The notes: generated by a model not told the origin, from the letters alone. 64,000 nucleotides of DNA from Pseudolabrys sp. Root1462 (GCF_001426945.1 NZ_LMFS01000001.1:1678741-1742740), one strand, 5' to 3'; numbered from the stretch's first letter, positions 12,523 through 21,744 are shown. Made by a program: numbers and translations.

Positions 12523-14208
12523 ATGCCTCGCAGCGAAAGCAGTTCGGCTCAGCTGATCGTCGGCGGGGCGGTGGCGCTCGTTGTCGCCGCCCTGGTGCTG
12601 TACCCGGTCTTCTACCTGTTCCAGGCAGCCTTCGACGTTGGCGATCCCAACGTCAGGCCGCCGACTGCGTACGGTCTCGACAATTTTCTGACGCTCCCGA
12701 AATACTGGGAGATCATGGTCAATACGCTTGTCGTGGCCTCGGCCGCGACGGTGATGGCGTTGGTCTTCGGCTTCATCGCGGCCTGGATCCTGACGCGCAC
12801 CAATGTGCCGATGCGCGGCACGCTCGAGCAGCTCATGGCCGTGCCGTATTACGTGACGCCGCTGCTGGGCGCGCTGGCGTGGAGCCTGCTCGGCGCACCG
12901 GAAAGCGGCTTCATCAACCAGCTCTGGCGCGCGATGGGCGGCAAGGAGGCGTTGTTCGATATTTCGGGCCCGCTCGGAATCGCCTGGGTGATGGCGCTGT
13001 TCGAGGGCGCGGTCGCCTTCGTCATGATCAGCGCGGTGATGAAGTCGATGGATCCCGCGCTCGAGGAAGCCAGCCAGGTGATGGGCGCCGGGCGGCTGCG
13101 CACCATGCTGCGCGTGACGTTGCCGCTGGTCGCACCCGGCGTGCTCGGTGCCGCGGTTTATGTCTTCGCCGAGATGCTCGGGTCGTTTTCCGCCGCGCTG
13201 GTGTTGGGCTCGCCGAACCGCTTTTACGTCCTTACCACGGCGATCTACCAGCTCGTTTCGCAATACCCGCCACGGATGCCGCTGGCGGCCGCGATGGGCG
13301 TTTCCCTGTTCGCGATCATGTTCGGCCTGGTCTTTCTGTATCGCCGGCTCACGCTCAACCGCAGCTTCACCACGATCAGCGGCAAGGCGTTCCGCCCGCG
13401 GCCGATGGATGTCGGCCCGCTGCGCTGGGTGCTGTTTGCGGTCTGCGCGGTCTATCTGTTCCTGTCCGTGTTCCTGCCAATGGCGACGCTGATGTTCGCC
13501 TCGGTGCAGCGACTCGCGACCGTTATGCCGACATTGTCGAACCTGACTCTGGAACATTACACCACGGCGTTCTCGCTCAACGCGGTGCGCTCGGCGATGG
13601 GCAACAGTCTGTGGCTGGGCTTCTGGACGGCGACGATCGGCATCGTTCTGACCGGCCTGATTGCCTGGTTCATTCAGCGCTCGAAGCTGCCCGGCCGCCA
13701 CTTTCTCGAATACATCGTGATGTTCCCGCAGGCCGTGCCGCGTCTGGTCTTTGCCTTCGGCATGATGTGGGCCTGGCTGGTCTTTCCGATCCCGATCTAC
13801 GGCACGCTGTGGTTGCTGCTGATCGCTTACCTCACGGTGTTCCTGCCGCTCGGCGTGCGCACGATCTCCGGGGTCATCGTGCAACTCGATCGCAGCCTCG
13901 AGGAGTGCGGCGAGGTGTGCGGCGCCAACTGGTTCTACCGCATACGGACAATTACCGCACCGCTGCTGCGGCCCGGTCTGGTCGCGGCATGGTTCCTGAT
14001 CTTCGTTGCCAGCGTGCGCGAACTCGGCGCGTCGATCCTGCTGATGGGACCGAACAGCAAAGTGCTGACGCCGGCCATCGTTGAATCGTTCTTTTCATCG
14101 TCGAGCGAACTGACGGCCGCGATGGCGCTAATTCAGACCGTCGTCGTTGGCGCGGCGATGCTGCTGTTCCTGATCTCGACGCGTCGCCTGTCCAGAATCG
14201 AGAGCTGA
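12523..14208 (+). CDS. ABC transporter permease, two fused transmembrane domains
   Basis: 561 aa inner-membrane protein with about 12 hydrophobic helices and two binding-protein-dependent transport domains. The EAA loops that contact the ATPase are EASQVMGAGRLRTMLRVTLP in the first half (around residues 180-205) and ECGEVCGANWFYRIRTITAP in the second half (around 460-485). A single protein with two such domains is the FbpB/AfuB arrangement. It starts 9 bp after the binding-protein gene, and the ATPase gene follows 2 bp after its stop. Confidence 0.92.
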   Translation: MPRSESSSAQLIVGGAVALVVAALVLYPVFYLFQAAFDVGDPNVRPPTAYGLDNFLTLPKYWEIMVNTLVVASAATVMALVFGFIAAWILTRTNVPMRGTLEQLMAVPYYVTPLLGALAWSLLGAPESGFINQLWRAMGGKEALFDISGPLGIAWVMALFEGAVAFVMISAVMKSMDPALEEASQVMGAGRLRTMLRVTLPLVAPGVLGAAVYVFAEMLGSFSAALVLGSPNRFYVLTTAIYQLVSQYPPRMPLAAAMGVSLFAIMFGLVFLYRRLTLNRSFTTISGKAFRPRPMDVGPLRWVLFAVCAVYLFLSVFLPMATLMFASVQRLATVMPTLSNLTLEHYTTAFSLNAVRSAMGNSLWLGFWTATIGIVLTGLIAWFIQRSKLPGRHFLEYIVMFPQAVPRLVFAFGMMWAWLVFPIPIYGTLWLLLIAYLTVFLPLGVRTISGVIVQLDRSLEECGEVCGANWFYRIRTITAPLLRPGLVAAWFLIFVASVRELGASILLMGPNSKVLTPAIVESFFSSSSELTAAMALIQTVVVGAAMLLFLISTRRLSRIES

Positions 14209-14210
14209 CC

Positions 14211-15314
14211 ATGACCGCCGCGCCTCATATCGAAGTCGAAGATCTGGTCATTCGCTACGGCGCTGTGCAGGCCGTCGGCCCGGTCAGCTTTCAGGTCAAG
14301 GCGGGTGAACAGATGACGCTGCTCGGGCCGTCCGGCTGCGGCAAGACCACGACCTTGCGCGCCGTCGCCGGTCTCGAGAAGCCGCACTCCGGCCGCATCC
14401 GCGTCGGCGGCCGCGTCATGTTCGACGGCGAGGCGGGTATCAACCTGCCGGCGGAAGAGCGCGGCCTGTCGATGGTGTTCCAGTCTTATGCGATCTGGCC
14501 GCACATGACGGTGTTCGAGAACGTCGCCTATGGCCTCAGGGTACGCCGGAAAAGCCAGGCCGAGATTCAGGACCGGGTCAGGGAGGCGCTGGCGCTCGTC
14601 AAGATGGAGGCCTTCGCCGATCGCCATGCCTCGCAATTGTCCGGCGGCCAGCAGCAGCGTGTCGCCGTGGCGCGCGCCTGCGCCTTCTCGCCCTCGGTGC
14701 TCTTGTTCGACGAACCGCTGTCGAACCTCGATGCCAAGCTGCGCGGCAATATGCGTATCGAGTTGCGCGAACTGCAGCACCGGCTCGGCGTTACGTCGCT
14801 CTATGTGACGCATGATCTCGAGGAGGCGCTGGCGATGTCGGATCAGATCCTGGTCATGAATGCCGGCCATATCGAGCAACACGGGTCGCCGGATGCGATC
14901 TACAACAGTCCGCGCACGACTTTCGTCGCCGACTTCGTCGGTTCGTCCAACCTCATTCGCGGCAAGGTCCTGCGCGAGCGTTCGAGCGCCGACATCGTCG
15001 TCATCGAAGCGGACGGCGGCGAGGTCATCCATGCCGCGACCTGCGGCCGCCAGGTCGGCGACCAGGCGTGTCTGTCGGTGCGGACCGTTCACCTCGACAT
15101 TGCCGACGCCGCGTCGACGCCGCCCCGTCACCCGAACCACTGGCCGGCGACCATCCAGCGCTCGGTCTTTCTTGGCGACCTGACCCAGATCCACGTGGTC
15201 TGGGGCGGGCGTGAATTGATCATTCGCCGCGCAGGTCCGCAGCACTGGCAGGAAGGTCAGCAGGTGATGCTGAGCGCCGATCCAGCCCACTGCACCTTGC
15301 TTGAGGACAACTGA
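14211..15314 (+). CDS. ABC transporter ATP-binding protein (FbpC/PotA type)
   Basis: 367 aa ATPase. Walker A is GPSGCGKTTTLRAVAGL near residue 40, the Q-loop lies in GLSMVFQSYAIWPHMTV, the signature motif is LSGGQQQRVAVARA near residue 145, Walker B is VLLFDEPLSNLDAKLR, and the switch His is in LYVTHDLEEALAMSD. A C-terminal TOBE-like beta domain (residues 245-367) is present. It energises the preceding permease. Confidence 0.94.
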   Translation: MTAAPHIEVEDLVIRYGAVQAVGPVSFQVKAGEQMTLLGPSGCGKTTTLRAVAGLEKPHSGRIRVGGRVMFDGEAGINLPAEERGLSMVFQSYAIWPHMTVFENVAYGLRVRRKSQAEIQDRVREALALVKMEAFADRHASQLSGGQQQRVAVARACAFSPSVLLFDEPLSNLDAKLRGNMRIELRELQHRLGVTSLYVTHDLEEALAMSDQILVMNAGHIEQHGSPDAIYNSPRTTFVADFVGSSNLIRGKVLRERSSADIVVIEADGGEVIHAATCGRQVGDQACLSVRTVHLDIADAASTPPRHPNHWPATIQRSVFLGDLTQIHVVWGGRELIIRRAGPQHWQEGQQVMLSADPAHCTLLEDN

Positions 15315-15339
15315 CGCGGTCGTCTCTAGAGAGCCTGAT

Positions 15340-16404
15340 ATGAAGCATTCGCCGACCCCTGACACGGTCACCCGATCCGTGGCCGAATGGGAGCGTTTTG
15401 CAGCGTCGCTATTCGCGGCCGCTGGCCTCGCGGCTGACAAGGCGGCGTCGGTCGCGCGTCTGCTCGTGCTCACGGACGCGATGGGACGCGGTACGCACGG
15501 CCTCGCGCAGTGCCCGGCCTATCTCGACGAACTGGCGGGCGGCGGCATGAGCAAGGAGGGCGAGCCCGAGATCGTTCGCGATACCGGGGCAACCATCGTC
15601 TGGGACGGCCGCTATCTGCCGGGCCTCTGGCTGATGGAGAAGGCCCTCGAAACGGCCTTCGCCCGTATCGAGGCCCACGGCGTCGTCACCTTCGCCATGC
15701 GGCGCAGCCACCACATCGGATGCCTCGCCGCGCTCGCCAAATATGCGACCGATCGCGGATGCTACATCATGCTGGCGTCGTCCGGCCCGCACACCAAGTT
15801 CGTGGCGCCGTTCGGCGGCAGGCAGGGGCTGTTCAGCCCCGACCCCTTTGCCATCGGCTTCCCGGCCGGGGCCAGCCCGGTGCTGTTCGATGCCTGCGCG
15901 TCGCTGACGACCGTATCGATGACGCGCACCAAGGTCGCCGCCGGCGAGCAGTTCGAGCATGCCTGGCTGCTCGACAGTGCGGGACGACCAACGCGGGATC
16001 CGGCGGTGATGGAGGGCAGCGGCAATCGCGGCAGCCTCATGCTGCTCGGCGGCGCGGAGGCCGGCCACAAGGGTTTCGGCCTGGCGCTGATGGTCGAAGC
16101 GCTGACGCAAGGCCTGTCCGGATTCGGACGTCGCGACGCGCCGACGCGATGGGGCGCCAGCGTCTTCATGCAGGTGATCGACCCGCGGGCCTTCGCCGGC
16201 CCTGAGGCCTTCGAGGCGCAGACCGCGTTCTTCGCCGACCAGTGCCGGGCCAATGCTCCCATAGACCCAGCGGCACCGGTACGACTGCCGGGCGATCAGG
16301 CGGCGCGCAACATCGCTATGGCGATGGAGCAGGGCATCGCTTTGCCAAGAGCGACCGTAGCCGAACTTGAACGTTGGGCGAAACGGCTTCAGCTGTCCGA
16401 TTGA
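15340..16404 (+). CDS. Ldh family (malate/L-lactate-type) oxidoreductase
   Basis: 354 aa from the ATG at 15340. The frame is open to 15301, but that extension overlaps the ATPase stop. The family (PF02615) oxidises 2-hydroxyacids such as ureidoglycolate, sulfolactate or malate with NAD(P) in the cytoplasm. Visible motifs are GRGTHGLAQCPAYLDEL in the N-terminal helical part, a region with HIGCLAALAKYATDRGC, and GAEAGHKGFGLALMVEALTQ near residue 240. The operon position implies it acts on the imported substrate or a derivative. The specific hydroxyacid cannot be read from the sequence. Confidence 0.87.
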   Translation: MKHSPTPDTVTRSVAEWERFAASLFAAAGLAADKAASVARLLVLTDAMGRGTHGLAQCPAYLDELAGGGMSKEGEPEIVRDTGATIVWDGRYLPGLWLMEKALETAFARIEAHGVVTFAMRRSHHIGCLAALAKYATDRGCYIMLASSGPHTKFVAPFGGRQGLFSPDPFAIGFPAGASPVLFDACASLTTVSMTRTKVAAGEQFEHAWLLDSAGRPTRDPAVMEGSGNRGSLMLLGGAEAGHKGFGLALMVEALTQGLSGFGRRDAPTRWGASVFMQVIDPRAFAGPEAFEAQTAFFADQCRANAPIDPAAPVRLPGDQAARNIAMAMEQGIALPRATVAELERWAKRLQLSD

Positions 16405-16425
16405 CCGCCGATGCTGAAATGCCTG

Positions 16426-17103
16426 TTAGCCGCGTTTGGCGCGGCAGAACTGCATCATGTACAGCGCGCGATCGGTATTCGGATCGGCCCCGAGGGCGGT
16501 AAGCCCGGCGGCCTCGACGGCGTCACAGCCGGCGTCGGCGGCCTCCGGCGAGACGGCTTCGATCAGGATCAGCCATTTGGGAATGCCGACCGTTCGGCCC
16601 TTGCGCTCGGCGGTCTCGACATCGCTGGCCGCATGATCGGCGATGCACAGATGAACTCCGACCACGCCGGGGGTGTCGATGACGCTCGGCAAGGCCTTGT
16701 GGCGCAAGGCGCGTTCGAGCGTTTCGTCCTCGCCGGCGCGCGGGCCGAACTGCAGCGTGATCAGGTAACCGCCATCGCCGCAGGACTGGCTGAATTTCAG
16801 ACGGCATACGCCACGCGACGTGGCGCGGAAATAGGCGGGTACGACGCTTTTTGTCCATGGCGTCGGATTATTGAGACGATTGAAATAATCCTGGCCGCTG
16901 AGCACTTCGGGACTTTCGGCCTCATACAGCGTGAAGTATTCGGGGTGACCGTATTTGGCAATGTAACGGCGGCCCCGAATGAAACCCGGAATACCCGCCC
17001 GCTCGGGCATGTGTTCCCGATCATGCCATTCGTAGAACTGCTCACGCCCCTCTGGAGCGATACCGTTCCAAATGGCGACCACGCCGTGTCCGAATATCGA
17101 CAT
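16426..17103 (-). CDS. Conserved hypothetical protein, probable EthD/ferredoxin-like fold
   Basis: 225 aa, no signal peptide. It has two related halves: FYEWHDREHMPERAGIPGF with RRYIAKYGHPEYFTLYE (residues 22-60), and a second part with PSVIDTPGVVGVHLCIAD. The EWHDREHMPER pattern resembles the dimeric alpha-beta barrel (EthD/DUF4286-like) proteins often found in catabolic operons. It is the last gene of the leftward cluster, 20 bp after the ATPase gene. Function not recognised. Confidence 0.72.
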   Translation of the reverse strand: MSIFGHGVVAIWNGIAPEGREQFYEWHDREHMPERAGIPGFIRGRRYIAKYGHPEYFTLYEAESPEVLSGQDYFNRLNNPTPWTKSVVPAYFRATSRGVCRLKFSQSCGDGGYLITLQFGPRAGEDETLERALRHKALPSVIDTPGVVGVHLCIADHAASDVETAERKGRTVGIPKWLILIEAVSPEAADAGCDAVEAAGLTALGADPNTDRALYMMQFCRAKRG

Positions 17104-17123
17104 TTACGCCTCGTTGCGGATGA

Positions 17124-17993
17124 TCAGTGACCCAGCGATTCCGAAAGCCCTGAGCCCTGGTGGAAAACGCCGCGCGACAGGAAGATGTTCGTGATCTCTT
17201 CGGTAATCCGGAGAAAGGTCGGATCACGTCGCGCGCCGAGTCCGCGAGGCCGCGGAATATCGACTTCGATCACTTGTTCGATCCGGCCAGGGCGCGGCGA
17301 CATCACGACGACACGGTCCGCGAGCAGAACCGCCTCGTCGATGCCGTGCGTTACGAACAGCACGGTCTTGCGGGACTTGAGCCACAGGGCCTCGAGATCC
17401 ACGCGCATTTGCTCGCGAGTCAGGGCATCGAGCGCGCCGAAGGGCTCGTCCATCAGGAGCAGCGACGGATTATGGACCAGCGCCCGGGCGATGGCCGCAC
17501 GCTGGCGCATGCCGCCGGACAATTCGCGCGGATAGCGATTGAGAAAATCACCGAGGCCGACCGCTCCCAGTAGATTTCGTGCCCGATCGCTGAAATCCTT
17601 GGCCTTGATGCCGCGCAGTTCGAATTGGATCAGGACATTGTCGAGAATATTGCGCCAGTCGAGCAGGACCGGGCTCTGGAATACAATGCCGACATCCGTG
17701 AGCGGACTGGTGACGACGCCGTGAGGCGTCGTCACAGTGCCTGTCGTCGGCTTTGAAATGCCGGCGACGATGCGCAGGAGTGTGCTCTTGCCGCAGCCCG
17801 AGGGGCCAACAATCGCGATAAATTCGCCGTCCTTGATCGTGAGATCGACGGACGACAACGCGACGATCGGTCGATCCTCGGTGCCGAATGTCTTCGACAC
17901 ACCTTCGGCGCGGATGGCCGATTGCTTTGTCGACAAGTCGGTCACGTCCGGAAGCCGGTCGGTCGTGTTGGCATTGCGGGTCCGATTACTCAT
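17124..17993 (-). CDS. ABC transporter ATP-binding protein (SsuB/TauB/ThiZ type)
   Basis: 289 aa. Walker A is VGPSGCGKSTLLRIVAG near residue 62, the signature is LSGGMRQRAAIARAL, Walker B is LLLMDEPFGALDALTREQM, and the switch His is in LFVTHGIDEAVLLADRVVVM. Sequence style and partners place it with the nitrate/sulfonate/taurine and pyrimidine-precursor importers. Its start overlaps the stop of the substrate-binding gene by 4 bp, so the two are translationally coupled. Confidence 0.93.
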   Translation of the reverse strand: MSNRTRNANTTDRLPDVTDLSTKQSAIRAEGVSKTFGTEDRPIVALSSVDLTIKDGEFIAIVGPSGCGKSTLLRIVAGISKPTTGTVTTPHGVVTSPLTDVGIVFQSPVLLDWRNILDNVLIQFELRGIKAKDFSDRARNLLGAVGLGDFLNRYPRELSGGMRQRAAIARALVHNPSLLLMDEPFGALDALTREQMRVDLEALWLKSRKTVLFVTHGIDEAVLLADRVVVMSPRPGRIEQVIEVDIPRPRGLGARRDPTFLRITEEITNIFLSRGVFHQGSGLSESLGH

Positions 17994-18970
17994 TCTTTCG
18001 GCATGTAGTCGTTCGAGTAGAACGCCGAGGCCGGCTTGTCGGTCTTGAGGTCACGGTACTCGGTCAGGATTTTCATGGTGCGCTCCCAGTCCTCGGGTTC
18101 GCTGTATCCGAAAGGCTTGCCCTTGCCGTGCGCCGACTTGATGAAGGAGATATCGGCTTCGAGCTGGCCTTTCTGCGACACACGATCGAGATCCGGCCGG
18201 GTTTTCAGCAGGGCATCGATCGCGGCATCTGGGTTCTTGATGGCTTCCTGCCAGGACTTGGCGGTTGCGCGCAGGAAGCGCTTCACCAGATCGGGATTCT
18301 TCTGGGCAAAAGCATTGCTCGTGACGACGGTAAGTCCGACCGTGTTGGCGCCGTGGTCGGCGAATTTCATGCCGACGGGGTTGCCGCCCTTCTGTTTGAC
18401 CAGAAAGTACTGGTCGTCGAGACCGCCGATGATTGCATCGACCCGTTTCTCCAGCAGCGCTACGACCTTGCCGGCAGGGTCGATCTGGACCAGCGAGATC
18501 TTGCTGCGGTCAATGCCGGCGCTCTTGGCGAAGGCCGGAAACAACTGGGTCAGCGCGTCGCCGGCGCTGATCGCCATGCGTTTGCCTTCGAGATCCTTGG
18601 GTCCCTTGATGCCGGTCTCGGCAAGCGAAATGATGCCGAACGCACTATTGGCGTGGATCGTCATGACGGATTTGACGTCGGCTCCCTTCGAGGCGAGGAG
18701 CATGACGCTCGAAGAGTCGGCGACGCCGAAGTCGTCCGATCCGGCCGCGACCGTCTGAACGGTGTTGGCCGAACCACGGCCTTCGTTCAGCGTGAGCTCG
18801 ATGCCTTCGTCCTTGTAGTAGCCGCGCTGCACGCCGAGGTGGAACGGGGCATGGAAGCCGCCGTAATACCAATTCATCCGGAACGTGACCTTGTCGAGTG
18901 CCGCTGCCGGGCCCGACATCAGAATGGTGGCAGCCGCCAAAGCGGGCACCAGCACTTTCAGCATCTTCAT
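17990..18970 (-). CDS. ABC transporter substrate-binding protein (NMT1/THI5-like)
   Basis: 326 aa with a Sec signal peptide (MKMLKVLVPALAAATILMSG, AAA cleavage region) and a strong GGGAGGAAA site before the ATG. The mature protein has the NMT1/THI5-like opening FRMNWYYGGFHAPFHLGVQR, then GYYKDEGIELTL and GSANTVQTVAAGSDDFGVAD, as in proteins binding thiamine-pyrimidine precursors, sulfonates and related organic molecules. It works with the adjacent permease and ATPase. The actual ligand is unknown. Confidence 0.92.
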   Translation of the reverse strand: MKMLKVLVPALAAATILMSGPAAALDKVTFRMNWYYGGFHAPFHLGVQRGYYKDEGIELTLNEGRGSANTVQTVAAGSDDFGVADSSSVMLLASKGADVKSVMTIHANSAFGIISLAETGIKGPKDLEGKRMAISAGDALTQLFPAFAKSAGIDRSKISLVQIDPAGKVVALLEKRVDAIIGGLDDQYFLVKQKGGNPVGMKFADHGANTVGLTVVTSNAFAQKNPDLVKRFLRATAKSWQEAIKNPDAAIDALLKTRPDLDRVSQKGQLEADISFIKSAHGKGKPFGYSEPEDWERTMKILTEYRDLKTDKPASAFYSNDYMPKE

Positions 18971-19008
18971 GGTTTCCTCCCTCGTTTTGTTTATTTTTAG
19001 TCGGTCGC

Positions 19009-19836
19009 TCAGGTTACGTCGGTGTGACCGCCTGGCGGAAGCCGCCACGGCACGAAAATTCGTTCGAGCAATTCGGCCATGAAGTAGATGGCGACGCCGA
19101 TGGCGCTCAGCAGGATGATGGCGGCGAACACCATGCGGGTGTTGAGGTCGCCGTTGTATTGCAGGAGCAGGTAGCCGAGGCCGCGATCCGAAGCGACGAA
19201 CTCGGCGACGACCGCCGCGGTCGCCGAAAGCGCCGCGCCGACCTTCAATCCGGTGAAGATCTCGGGCAGGGCGTGGGGCAGCCGGATCTTGAAGAAAGTG
19301 CGAAAACCGTTGGCGCCGGTCGTTCTCACGAAATCGACAATCTCGGGGTTGATCGACTTGAAGCCGGCGATGGCGGACACGACGATCGGGAAGAATGAAA
19401 GCAGAAACACCAGCAGCACCTTCGGGGTGAACCCGAATCCGAACCAGATGATGAAAAGCGGCGCCACGGCGATTTTCGGCACGATCTGCAGGAATACGAC
19501 AACCGGGTAGATGGTTTCCTCGAAGAGGCGTGAAAAGGCGATCAACAGGGCGAGTGGAATGCTGATGGCAATGGCGAGCGCATAACCGGCGATGATCTCG
19601 ACCGTGGTCGTCCATGCATTGGTCAGCAGGTTCGGCCAGTGCTCGATAAAGCCGTAGAACACGCTGATCGGCGACGGCAACACGTATTCCTTGACGCCGC
19701 TCTGTACCGCCAGCTCCCACAGCGCGAACAGCAGGACGAAGCCGACCAGAAAGCGTGAGCGTCGGAGAATGTGACCATTGATGATAAGCCGGGCCGACAA
19801 GCCCCGCGGTTTGCTGATTTCGTCAGGCCCGGCCAT
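19009..19836 (-). CDS. ABC transporter permease (SsuC/TauC type)
   Basis: 275 aa inner-membrane protein with about six helices. The first is RFLVGFVLLFALWELAVQSG, and later helices include PLFIIWFGFGFTPKVLLVFL. The EAA loop contacting the ATPase is GANGFRTFFKIRLP, around residue 180. The frame stays open upstream to 20100, but the ATG at 19836 has GAGGATC just before it and lies 8 bp after the SDR stop, the natural operon start. Confidence 0.92.
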   Translation of the reverse strand: MAGPDEISKPRGLSARLIINGHILRRSRFLVGFVLLFALWELAVQSGVKEYVLPSPISVFYGFIEHWPNLLTNAWTTTVEIIAGYALAIAISIPLALLIAFSRLFEETIYPVVVFLQIVPKIAVAPLFIIWFGFGFTPKVLLVFLLSFFPIVVSAIAGFKSINPEIVDFVRTTGANGFRTFFKIRLPHALPEIFTGLKVGAALSATAAVVAEFVASDRGLGYLLLQYNGDLNTRMVFAAIILLSAIGVAIYFMAELLERIFVPWRLPPGGHTDVT

Positions 19837-19843
19837 CTGATCC

Positions 19844-20623
19844 TCACACTGTCGAAGCGAAGCCACCGCCGTCCATAAGGAGGTTCTGACCGACGATGAA
19901 ACTGGCATGCACGCTGCAGAGGTAGGCGCAGGTGTTGCCAAATTCCTCGGCGGTGCCGAAGCGGCGGGTCGGGACTTGATCGGTTTGCTGCTTGACGAAG
20001 GTCTCGTAATCGATGCCGGCCTGCTCGGCGCGGCCGCGCATCGGTCCCATCTGACGCTCGGTCGCGAAGGGACCGGGCAGCAGATTGTTGATGATGACAT
20101 TGTCCTTGGCGACTTGGCGGGCGAGGCCGGCGACCATGCCCGTGAGACCGGCGCGCGCGGCGTTGGATAACGGGAGGTGGTAGAGCGGTGTCTTCACTGA
20201 CCGCGAGGTGACATTGATGACGCGGCCGAACTTCCGTTTCGCCATGCCGTCCACGGTGGCCTTGATCAGCATGATCGGCGCGACCAGGTTCGGCACGAGC
20301 CCCTTGAGCCATTGGTCTTCATCGAGGTCTCGAAAATCGCCGGGCGGCGGGCCGCCGGCATTATTGATGAGGATGTCCGGCTCGGGACAGGCCTTCAGCA
20401 AAGCGTCGCGGCCTTCCGGCGTCGTGACGTCGGCGACCACCGGCGTTACGTTGACGCGGCTGTTCTGGCGGATCGCGTCGGCCGTGGCCATCACCTCGGC
20501 CTCGTGACGGCCGTTGATGACGACGTCGACACCTTCCCGCGCCAGTGCCTCGGCGCAGCCGCGTCCAAGGCCCTTGCTCGAGGCGCAAACAATCGCGCGG
20601 CGCCCCGCGATTCCAAGATCCAT
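19844..20623 (-). CDS. Divergent short-chain dehydrogenase/reductase (SDR) family protein
   Basis: 259 aa Rossmann-fold protein. The cofactor loop is CASSKGLGRGCAEAL (residues 13-27) and the structural motif is NNAGG near residue 88. The usual catalytic Y-x3-K is not where expected: the aligned segment reads LPLSNAARAGL, with Leu152 at the Tyr position and Ala156 at the Lys position, while a Tyr148 lies nearby. The protein may use another mechanism or have lost oxidoreductase activity. It lies between the Asp-box gene and the importer genes in one leftward operon. Confidence 0.88.
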   Translation of the reverse strand: MDLGIAGRRAIVCASSKGLGRGCAEALAREGVDVVINGRHEAEVMATADAIRQNSRVNVTPVVADVTTPEGRDALLKACPEPDILINNAGGPPPGDFRDLDEDQWLKGLVPNLVAPIMLIKATVDGMAKRKFGRVINVTSRSVKTPLYHLPLSNAARAGLTGMVAGLARQVAKDNVIINNLLPGPFATERQMGPMRGRAEQAGIDYETFVKQQTDQVPTRRFGTAEEFGNTCAYLCSVHASFIVGQNLLMDGGGFASTV

Positions 20624-20660
20624 ACTTCAACTCCAGAACGACACGTGAAACTGACCGAGA

Positions 20661-21629
20661 TCAGACCGGGATCCACGCCAATGCGCGGGTCTCGGTGAGG
20701 CGCCGCGGCAGGGCTTCCCAGCTGTCGCCGCCGTCGTCGCTGCGGAAATACTGGCCGAGCGCGGTCGATGAGAAGAGCAGGTCGGGGTTGGCGCGATTGG
20801 CAGCGACAAGCCAGGCCGAGCTTTGCAGATCGCCCGGCAGACCGGCGTTTTCCCAGTGCTCACCGAAATCGCGGGTACGCAGGAGGCGCCCCCATGATCC
20901 GGGAGGGCCATCGCCGTTGGCGACAAAGGCCACGCCGGAGTCGTCGGCACGCGGCGTGATGGTGCGGGTATAGGGCTTTTTGGACGCAAAGGGCATCCGC
21001 GCCCAGCTATCCCCGTTATCGCGACTGATGTTGAGGCCTTCGTTGGTTGCGGCAAACAGCACACGTTCGTTGCGGTGATGCATGATGCCCACATCGTGGA
21101 CGTCGTCCGAGATCAGACCTGACGAGGTCATCGTCCAGGTTTTGCCGGCGTCGTCGCTGCGATAGACCCCGCCCACCTCAAGGCCCGCCCAGACCAGATT
21201 ATGCTCCTTGGGGTCGAATAGAATTTTGGTCACTCGCGGCGAGCCGACATAGAGACAGGTCGCGGGGATGCCGGTGTTGCACCTTTCCCACGACTGGCCG
21301 CCGTCGGTGGAGCGGAACACGTTGCCCGGCCGTGTCCCAGCGAGGACCAGATCCGGTTCGCTGGGGCTGCGCGCGATAGACCACACTTGCATGGCGTCCA
21401 TGGGCGACTGCAGATGTGTGAACTTGTGGCTTGCGACATCGAGGCGATGAACGCCGCTGTCTGTGCCGACGAGAATTTCGCCGGGCCGGTCGGGATGCCA
21501 GTTGAGCGCCCAGACGCGGGTTTCGCTGTAGAGGCCTGTCGAGCCCCAGAGACGATCGAAGGTCTGGCCGAGATCGTTGCTGAACCAGACCGAAAAACCA
21601 CCAGTTCCGACATAGAGACGCGGTGTCAC
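20661..21629 (-). CDS. Asp-box (BNR/sortilin-like) beta-propeller protein
   Basis: 322 aa from a GTG start at 21629, which has GAGGAA 6 nt upstream. The open frame runs to 21833, but that extension lacks such a site and covers the intergenic control region. Six Asp-box-like repeats are visible: FSNDLGQTF, RSTDGGQSW, RSDDAGKTW, ISRDNGDSW, RTRDFGEHW and RSDDGGDSW. This indicates a propeller of the sialidase/YCF48/VPS10 type. No signal peptide is seen with this start, so it is probably cytoplasmic. Catalysis is not established. It is the first gene of the leftward operon and is divergent from the GntR gene. Confidence 0.83.
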   Translation of the reverse strand: MTPRLYVGTGGFSVWFSNDLGQTFDRLWGSTGLYSETRVWALNWHPDRPGEILVGTDSGVHRLDVASHKFTHLQSPMDAMQVWSIARSPSEPDLVLAGTRPGNVFRSTDGGQSWERCNTGIPATCLYVGSPRVTKILFDPKEHNLVWAGLEVGGVYRSDDAGKTWTMTSSGLISDDVHDVGIMHHRNERVLFAATNEGLNISRDNGDSWARMPFASKKPYTRTITPRADDSGVAFVANGDGPPGSWGRLLRTRDFGEHWENAGLPGDLQSSAWLVAANRANPDLLFSSTALGQYFRSDDGGDSWEALPRRLTETRALAWIPV

Positions 21630-21701
21630 GGCGTTTCCTCGTGTTTGCGCATGTCCGTCATTGGTTGGCGCGGACATTGCGAACCTGTACTTTGTCGAGT
21701 A

Positions 21702-21722
21702 GACCAATCGCCAATATTGGTC
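21702..21722. promoter_or_regulatory. Putative GntR operator in the divergent promoter region
   Basis: The inverted repeat GACCAAT-N7-ATTGGTC spans 21 bp and encloses the perfect palindrome CCAATATTGG (21711-21720). It lies 22 bp before the GntR start and about 70 bp before the Asp-box gene start. GntR/FadR-type proteins bind dyads of the TGGTC/GACCA kind, so this is the natural site for control of both units. Confidence 0.6.
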
Positions 21723-21744
21723 AATCAGTCTGAGGCTTTGAATC

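Noticed and set aside
11443-13884. 813-aa open frame antisense to the ABC transporter genes
   Set aside because: Same GC artefact: composition dominated by Arg, Gln, His and Gly, no domain, and it covers well-supported genes.
17990-19720. 576-aa fused protein upstream of the binding protein
   Set aside because: The frame runs through the permease gene on the same strand in another phase. The ATG at 18970 has a strong ribosome site and a signal peptide.
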